Shown one piece after another: positions 58,589-64,000 of a stretch of DNA of 64,000 nt. Source of the stretch: Bacteroidia bacterium. GTDB lineage: Bacteria > Bacteroidota > Bacteroidia > Flavobacteriales > Flavobacteriaceae. Both the position numbers and the translations under genes were made by a program. The DNA lies in NCBI GenBank assembly GCA_030427865.1, contig JAUICK010000009.1:1-64000 (forward strand), written 5' to 3'. Position 1 is the first letter of the stretch; each line of letters starts with the position of its first letter. The notes beneath the pieces were generated by a model. It saw only the letters and a list, made by a program, of their open reading frames with translations. It was not told the origin of the DNA and did no database searches.

Positions 58589-61063
58589 TTAATTCGTAAT
58601 TACTATTTTTTTATTAAAAACGCTGTTATCTTTTAAAGTTGCATTAACTATATAGATTCCTGTTGCTAAATTAGAAACGTTTTTTGATTGATTTCCTCTA
58701 AATACAGCCACTTTTCTTCCTTGAATATTGTATAAAGAAATTTCTTTTATATTATCTATATCAAAATCGTATTCTACAATTAATTCTTGCCCTCTATCTA
58801 CATAAACAGTAAAATCTTTTGAGTCTATTTCTTTAATAGTATAAGATTCTTTTCCTTCAGATTTACCATTGGTTCTTCTTTTTTTCTTGGTGTAAATAAT
58901 TTTAAATCTTGTATTGTTTTCGCCAATAGAATTGATAGTAAAATTGTATTTCTTCTTTCTTAGGTCGACTGTAATTTTTTGTTCTGTATCTCTAAGATAA
59001 ATATAGTAATCTTCATTGATTAGTTCGTCTTGTATGCCAATGGTATACTCACCTAATTGATCAACTGCATAACCTAATTTAACAACTTTTTTATCTCTTT
59101 TTAATCTTGGAAAACCTTGTATAGAGGCTTTTTTATCTCCTCTTATGATAGAATAAAATCCTAATGATTTTTCATTAGTATCAAATTCAGAATCATATAA
59201 TCTATCATATCTATTTGTAGCTCCTTTTAAAAAGCCTACCAATAATGTATTGGTTTTACCTTTATGCGTAAATGTAAACCAAGATCTTCCTTCTTTTTGT
59301 AGTGTTTGTTTTGTGTCTTCACCTCTAAAAAACTGATTGTTATTCGCCGCAATTTGATGCGTTGTTTTAAAAATTATCTTACTATTTTTTGATGTCTTTA
59401 CAAAGAAACCTTGTCCAGAAGCAATTTTACCTGTTGCTGTGTTAGATGTTCCTCCTGTTAGATTGTATTGTAAATAATCAGATACATTATTATCTCCATT
59501 TTCGGCAGTATTTTGATTCCAAAAATAAACAGTTCCATCAATGTCAGAATTATCTGTATCTGCAGCAATTAAATCCCAATCAATTGCAGAGGCATATGGG
59601 TTTCCCACTAAGTTATCTCCGGCAGTAGACCAAACATTATTTATATCTTCGCTGGCTAAGTTTGTATTGTAAAAAACATTTACTTCTATATCTCCTTCAT
59701 TTATTTTTCCAGTAAATGTTCTGAGTTGCCCACCTAAACCTTCATTCTGAATTGCATAACCTAAACCTGTTTTTAAATTTGAATTTCCGTTGTAAACCCA
59801 ATCTGCATTAGAAACTCCTGCGCCAAAAGAATAAATTAATTGAGCATCAGGAAAAATTGTACTTGGGTTTGAATCTGATTCTACTAAAGGTGAGCTCCAG
59901 TAAGAATAAAAATCGTTTCCAGAATATGTAGGTGTTTGTCTTTTTATATTAAATGTTCCAGAGCCAGCAATAGTAGTATTGCATGAATGAAAAATTAAAG
60001 CGCCTCCATCTTCTACAGTTATAGTTCCTTGGTTAGTTAATTCGTAAAATACATTTAAAGTTGCTCCATTTTGCACAATTACTTCTGCTCCAGCGTTAAC
60101 CGTTAATCTACCTACTTTAACTTCTGTTGTTAAAATAGGGTCGTTTGTACTACTATTAATAATTACAGTTTGCGCTCTACTTACATCTGGGGCTAAATTT
60201 CCTGTCCAATTTGCATTGGTTATATATGATTTTGATAAACTTCCATTCCATGTAAAAGTAGTTCCGCTACCATTAGAACTTGCTGTTCCGTTAATACTTG
60301 AAGCGCCATTTGCTTCGTACTTAATTTGGTCTCCATCTTGGTATGCAACCAAACTTGTTCCTGTTGTTAAGAACTGAGACTTATTAGTATCTATTTCAGA
60401 TTGAGTTCTAGCAACATTCCAAATTCTTAGTAAAGAAATATTTCCTTCAAAATTGTAATCATTATTTATTTGACCTGTAAAAGTAGAGTTGTAGGTTTCT
60501 GAAGTAGAACTTCCAATAGAACTCGAATTCCAATTATTTATTAAATCTAATGGAAATCTCATATTTCCTCCATTTCTTCCAATGGCAATGTCTCCAGAGT
60601 GAGTATTTACTTGCAATCCGTTTTGTGAGTCTTTTTCTTCTCCGTCTAAAAACCACTTAAGAGTTAAAGAAGGTGAGTCTGTTAAAGTTAATGCAACATG
60701 GCTCCATTTGCCAACTTCAATATCTCCTGCAGCAGATCTAAAAAATCTTCTATTCTGATTAGAAGTAGCATTATTTCTATAAGCACCTAAATAAATTCTA
60801 CCTTTTTCAATAAAAAATAAAATAGTATTTACTTGCGCTCCTTCTTCATACAATACTTGCCTTGATGTTATATCTGAAGGTTTAAACCAAAACTCAATAG
60901 TTCTATTTCTTGTATTTTGTAAATTAATGGCATCTGTATTAGGCACTGTTATATAGTCATTTGTGCCATTAGCATTAAAACCAGATGTACAAGGAATCTG
61001 TGCCATTACTAATTGAGTAATGAATATAAATAAAATTGGGAAATGGATTTTTATTGTTTTCAT
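58589..61063 (-). CDS. Large secreted LamG-domain protein with a T9SS sorting tail
   Basis: An 824-residue secreted protein. The signal peptide is MKTIKIHFPILFIFITQLVMAQ. A LamG/concanavalin-like domain follows (about 25-230: NGTNDYITVPNTDAINLQNT, IEFWFKPSDITSRQVLYEEG, NGGNMRFPLDLI). A beta-rich middle is typical of Bacteroidota cell-surface proteins (TVNAGAEVIVQNGATLNVFY). The last 75 residues are a type A T9SS C-terminal sorting domain (IKEISLYNIQGRKVAVFRGN, LATGIYIVNATLKDNSVFNK, KIVITN). It is likely exported across the outer membrane by the type IX system and attached or released. The ligand is unknown; LamG suggests carbohydrate or adhesion. Confidence 0.88.
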   Translation of the reverse strand: MKTIKIHFPILFIFITQLVMAQIPCTSGFNANGTNDYITVPNTDAINLQNTRNRTIEFWFKPSDITSRQVLYEEGAQVNTILFFIEKGRIYLGAYRNNATSNQNRRFFRSAAGDIEVGKWSHVALTLTDSPSLTLKWFLDGEEKDSQNGLQVNTHSGDIAIGRNGGNMRFPLDLINNWNSSSIGSSTSETYNSTFTGQINNDYNFEGNISLLRIWNVARTQSEIDTNKSQFLTTGTSLVAYQDGDQIKYEANGASSINGTASSNGSGTTFTWNGSLSKSYITNANWTGNLAPDVSRAQTVIINSSTNDPILTTEVKVGRLTVNAGAEVIVQNGATLNVFYELTNQGTITVEDGGALIFHSCNTTIAGSGTFNIKRQTPTYSGNDFYSYWSSPLVESDSNPSTIFPDAQLIYSFGAGVSNADWVYNGNSNLKTGLGYAIQNEGLGGQLRTFTGKINEGDIEVNVFYNTNLASEDINNVWSTAGDNLVGNPYASAIDWDLIAADTDNSDIDGTVYFWNQNTAENGDNNVSDYLQYNLTGGTSNTATGKIASGQGFFVKTSKNSKIIFKTTHQIAANNNQFFRGEDTKQTLQKEGRSWFTFTHKGKTNTLLVGFLKGATNRYDRLYDSEFDTNEKSLGFYSIIRGDKKASIQGFPRLKRDKKVVKLGYAVDQLGEYTIGIQDELINEDYYIYLRDTEQKITVDLRKKKYNFTINSIGENNTRFKIIYTKKKRRTNGKSEGKESYTIKEIDSKDFTVYVDRGQELIVEYDFDIDNIKEISLYNIQGRKVAVFRGNQSKNVSNLATGIYIVNATLKDNSVFNKKIVITN

Positions 61064-61353
61064 AATTTTCTATCTTCTAATTATTTAGACCAGAAATTCT
61101 TTTGCTGGTCACAATTTAAACCTAACAATACGTTAGATTGCTTGCAAAAGCCGTTAATCTGTTTTACATAATCGATAAACAACGTTTTATATGATTTTTA
61201 CAAATTGGGAATGCAAAATTAAGATCAAAGAAAAACTTCTCTTTTAAAATTTCGTTAAAGTGAATTTTATGTTCGTTAGACAGATATTTTCTTTTGATAT
61301 TTGAATAATTTAAAACTGATTATCTATTTTTGATTTGTTAAAACACCAAGTAA

Positions 61354-63378
61354 ATGAACCCATTATTAGAAGAGTTTAATACGGCTCCTTTTTCTAAAAT
61401 TTTAAATGAGCATTATAAACCTGCTATTAAGAAGGCAATTAAAATTGCAAAAGCAGAAATAAATGAGATTATTAAAAATGACGAAAACCCAACATTCGAT
61501 AACACAACAGTTGCTTTAGATTTTACAGGTGAAAAACTAAATAGAATAACCTCTATTTTCTTCAATTTAAATTCTGCAGAAACCAATGATGAAATACAGA
61601 AGATTGCTCAAGAAGTTTCTCCTTGGTTAAGCGAATTTAGAAATGATATTACTTTAAATGAAGAATTGTTTCAGCGCGTAAAATCAGTTTATGACAATCG
61701 TAAAAACTTAGATTTAACAACTGAACAAAAAATGCTTTTAGAGAAACAATACAAAGGTTTTGCAAGAAATGGAGCGAATTTAAATGAAGCTGATAAGATT
61801 CTACTTCGTGAAATTGATGCAAAACTTTCTAAGCTTTCTCTAAAATTTGGTGAAAATGTTTTGGCAGAAACCAATGCTTTCGAAATGCATTTAACAGATG
61901 AAAAAGATTTATCTGGTTTACCAGAAAGTATAAAAGAAGCTGCTAAAGAGGTTGCAAAATCAAAAGAAAAAGAAGGTTGGGTTTTCACTTTAGATTACCC
62001 AAGTTATATTCCTTTTTTAACCTATGCAGACAATAGAGAATTGCGCAAAAAAATGGCAATTGCTGCTGGCAAAAAAGCATTTCAAAATAACAAATTTAAT
62101 AATGAGAAAATTATTTTAGACATTGTTAATCTTCGTCATCAAAGAGCCAATTTATTAGGCTATAAAACACACGCCCACTTTGTCTTAGAAGAAAGAATGG
62201 CAGAAACACCAGAAACTGTTTTTAAGTTTTCTAATGATTTATTAGAAAAAGCAAAACCTGCAGCCCTTAGAGAGTTTAAAAACTTAGAGAATTATGCTAA
62301 GAAATTAGATGGAATTGATCAACTTCAAAAATGGGATGGTGCTTATTATTCAGAAAAATTAAAGAAAGAAATTTTTGATTTAGACCAAGAATTGTTAAAA
62401 CCCTATTTTAAATTAGAAAATGTAATTGATGGTGTTTTTGAAATAGCAAATCGCTTATTTGATTTAAATTTTGAAGAAATTTTTACTATCGATACATATC
62501 ACAAAGATGTTAAAACTTATAATGTAACAGATTCTAAGAATAATTTTATTGCAGTTTTTTATGCAGATTTTCATCCAAGACCTGGTAAACGTAATGGAGC
62601 GTGGATGACATCTTACAAACCTCAGCAAATTAAAAACGGAATAAACGAAAGACCACACGTTTCTATTGTATGTAATTTTACAAAACCAACCGAAACCAAG
62701 CCTTCTTTATTAACTTTTAATGAAGTTACTACGTTGTTTCACGAATTTGGTCATGCCTTGCATGGAATGTTAGCAAATACAACATATAATAGTTTATCAG
62801 GAACATCTGTTTCTTGGGATTTTGTGGAATTACCAAGTCAAGTATTAGAAAACTGGTGTTATGAAAAAGAAGCTTTAGAAATCTTTGCAAAACATTATAA
62901 AACGGGGGAAGTTATCCCAATGAAATATGTAGAGAAAATAAAAGAATCTGCAAGTTTTCACGAAGGAATGCAAACATTACGTCAATTAAGTTTTGGTCTG
63001 TTAGACATGCAATGGCACAGTGGCGATTCGCCGCAGACAATTACTTCTGTAAAGGAATTTGAAAACCAAGCTTTTGCTGAAACAAAACTCTATCCAGATG
63101 TTGCCGAAAATTGTATGAGCACAGCTTTTTCTCATATTTTTCAAGGCGGTTATTCTTCTGGTTATTACTCGTATAAATGGGCTGAAGTTTTAGATGCAGA
63201 TGCTTTTGAATATTTCTTAGAGAAAGGAATATTTAACAAAGAAGTCGCTACAAAATTTAAAGAAAATGTACTTTCTAAAGGCGGAACAGAAAAACCAATG
63301 GAACTATACAAACGTTTTAGAGGAAAAAAACCAAAACCCGATGCATTACTAAAACGTGCAGGTTTACTAAAAACTTAA
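61354..63378 (+). CDS. M3-family oligopeptidase (Dcp/PrlC-type)
   Basis: A 674-residue zinc oligopeptidase, probably cytoplasmic because there is no signal peptide. The zinc motif is HEFGHALHGM (His463, Glu464, His467), preceded by TLF, with the third ligand Glu in the WDFVELPSQVLENWCYEKEA segment. The C-terminal segment MSTAFSHIFQGGYSSGYYSY is typical of M3A enzymes. It degrades short peptides; Dcp versus oligopeptidase A cannot be separated here. A TATTTTTG box at 61325-61332 with a TTG 21 bp upstream is the likely promoter. The 290-base gap to the T9SS gene holds this box, a TAATTTTG box on the minus strand (61214-61221) and a short GACCAG/CTGGTC hairpin near 61090-61111. Confidence 0.93.
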   Translation: MNPLLEEFNTAPFSKILNEHYKPAIKKAIKIAKAEINEIIKNDENPTFDNTTVALDFTGEKLNRITSIFFNLNSAETNDEIQKIAQEVSPWLSEFRNDITLNEELFQRVKSVYDNRKNLDLTTEQKMLLEKQYKGFARNGANLNEADKILLREIDAKLSKLSLKFGENVLAETNAFEMHLTDEKDLSGLPESIKEAAKEVAKSKEKEGWVFTLDYPSYIPFLTYADNRELRKKMAIAAGKKAFQNNKFNNEKIILDIVNLRHQRANLLGYKTHAHFVLEERMAETPETVFKFSNDLLEKAKPAALREFKNLENYAKKLDGIDQLQKWDGAYYSEKLKKEIFDLDQELLKPYFKLENVIDGVFEIANRLFDLNFEEIFTIDTYHKDVKTYNVTDSKNNFIAVFYADFHPRPGKRNGAWMTSYKPQQIKNGINERPHVSIVCNFTKPTETKPSLLTFNEVTTLFHEFGHALHGMLANTTYNSLSGTSVSWDFVELPSQVLENWCYEKEALEIFAKHYKTGEVIPMKYVEKIKESASFHEGMQTLRQLSFGLLDMQWHSGDSPQTITSVKEFENQAFAETKLYPDVAENCMSTAFSHIFQGGYSSGYYSYKWAEVLDADAFEYFLEKGIFNKEVATKFKENVLSKGGTEKPMELYKRFRGKKPKPDALLKRAGLLKT

Positions 63379-63433
63379 CACTAATTAACATCATTTTTTG
63401 TAAAAACTAACTTGGTTTCTTTATTTTTAAGCG

Positions 63434-64000
63434 ATGAAAATTAGTTACTATATTTTCTTTTTATTCTTTTCGGTTTCTTCTCTTTCACAAATTACTATTA
63501 GCGGAACCGTATATCAACAAAACGGCCCTTTAGAAGGAGCTGCTGTTTATTTAAACAACACAATGTTAGGTACCACAACTAATACTAAAGGTGAGTTTTT
63601 TCTGCCTGTTAAAGAGGGGCAATATAATTTAGTGGTTTCTTACTTGGGCTATAAAACTATTACTTATACATTAAACACTTCTACCTATAATAAACCTTTA
63701 GTTTTTACTTTAATAGAAAAAGAAGATGTACTTGATGAAATTGTCATCAAAAAAACAGTGTACGATGATATTTGGAAACATAATTTAGCTCGATTTAAAA
63801 CAGAATTTATTGGTACTTCTAAACTTGCAAAAGATTGTGAAATTTTAAATCCGAAGACATTACACTTCGAATATTATCCTAAAGAAAAAAAACTTATTGC
63901 ATTTATTAGAAAACCTTTAAAAATTAAACATAAAGGATTAGGGTATTTAATAACCTATGATTTAGTTGATTTTACCATAAAAGACAGGTATGTTTCATAT
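63434..64000 (+). CDS. Carboxypeptidase-regulatory-domain outer membrane protein (N-terminal part, cut by window edge)
   Basis: The first 189 codons of a gene that runs past the right edge. The signal peptide is MKISYYIFFLFFSVSSLSQ. The CarboxypepD_reg-like Ig domain follows (ITISGTVYQQNGPLEGAAVY, GTTTNTKGEFFLPVKEGQYN, about 20-95). Next comes the pattern VYDDIWKHNLARFKTEFIGT, CEILNPKTLHFEYYPKEKKL and KHKGLGYLITYDLVDFTIKD, which I know from a family of Bacteroidota outer-membrane proteins with this domain. It is not TonB-receptor-like in the visible part. The start is the ATG at 63434. Confidence 0.85.
   Translation, partial: MKISYYIFFLFFSVSSLSQITISGTVYQQNGPLEGAAVYLNNTMLGTTTNTKGEFFLPVKEGQYNLVVSYLGYKTITYTLNTSTYNKPLVFTLIEKEDVLDEIVIKKTVYDDIWKHNLARFKTEFIGTSKLAKDCEILNPKTLHFEYYPKEKKLIAFIRKPLKIKHKGLGYLITYDLVDFTIKDRYVSY

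Noticed and set aside
61064..61353. Hidden small gene in the 290-base gap before the M3 peptidase gene
   Set aside because: I see only promoter-like boxes and a weak hairpin, with no plausible frame with start and codon bias.

Overview
The window is AT-rich, densely packed bacterial DNA from the phylum Bacteroidota, class Flavobacteriia, most likely a marine member of the Flavobacteriaceae (a Polaribacter/Tenacibaculum-like organism is my guess from protein flavour, not a measured assignment). The evidence is the Bacteroidota promoter signature (TTG, about 19 bp, TAnnTTTG) upstream of many genes, the scarcity of Shine-Dalgarno sequences, a secreted protein with a type IX secretion sorting tail, an OmpA protein with thrombospondin type 3 calcium repeats, SbsA-like Ig lipoproteins, a paired active/inactive M16 protease locus, and a dispersed palindromic repeat (core GAGCGaAGTCGAgAAAT). 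Most of the window is ordinary chromosome. I see no rRNA, tRNA, insertion sequence with transposase, prophage or CRISPR array, and no gene-free stretch longer than 300 bases.

Layout. 1-7.1 kb: the 5' part of atpD, an OmpA-family protein, kbl and a RecB/AddA-like helicase-nuclease. 7.2-12.3 kb: a metal-homeostasis block, with a ZIP transporter and DtxR-family repressor in one operon, diverging from a TonB-dependent receptor across a perfect 10-2-10 palindrome, followed by two small paralogous outer-membrane barrels. 12.5-17.6 kb: mfd and a membrane-anchored MutS-like ATPase. 17.6-24.1 kb: a molybdenum-cofactor operon (moaA, moeA, moaC, mobA, a MoeB-rhodanese fusion) behind a YeeE/YedE pair. 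A four-helix-bundle (S23/IVP-type) gene flanked by inverted repeats sits between moeA and moaC, and a palindromic repeat is read in frame inside mobA. 24.1-28.3 kb: waaA and a histidine kinase/LytTR response-regulator pair with LytTR-like direct repeats and a candidate small RNA. 28.4-36 kb: rpmA/rplU, the M16 pair, a DMT permease, a heavy-metal-domain lipoprotein and glyS. 36-46 kb: comF, an Ig-like lipoprotein, an outer-membrane protein, cystathionine gamma-synthase, DinB, an ArsC/Spx-like protein, a glycosyltransferase, tdk, alr and mscL. 46-49.5 kb: an ECF sigma/anti-sigma operon with two DUF4097 proteins. 49.6-64 kb: aat, an AtoE-type transporter, a VTT membrane protein, DUF1456, DUF3127, a flavin reductase, a sensor kinase, HIT, greA, a Rieske-like lipoprotein, purK/purE, a large T9SS cargo protein, an M3 peptidase and the start of a carboxypeptidase-regulatory-domain protein.

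How the parts connect. The ZIP transporter, its repressor and the TonB receptor look like one metal-uptake circuit. The Moco genes have a plausible sulfur supply (YeeE/YedE import, MoeB with rhodanese) but lack moaD and moaE here. The kinase/LytTR pair may drive the small RNA just downstream of the regulator gene. The sigma/anti-sigma/DUF4097 genes look like an envelope-stress unit.

The items most worth a second look are: (a) the LytTR-type repeats next to a strong promoter that drives a roughly 105-nt terminator-ended transcript with a 5-7 codon open frame; (b) the S23-like gene looped out by a 16-bp inverted repeat inside the Moco operon; (c) the palindromic repeat that has become coding sequence in two enzymes; and (d) a protein-like but start-less open frame between dinB and the cystathionine gamma-synthase gene. 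All functions come from reading the translated sequences without database searches.
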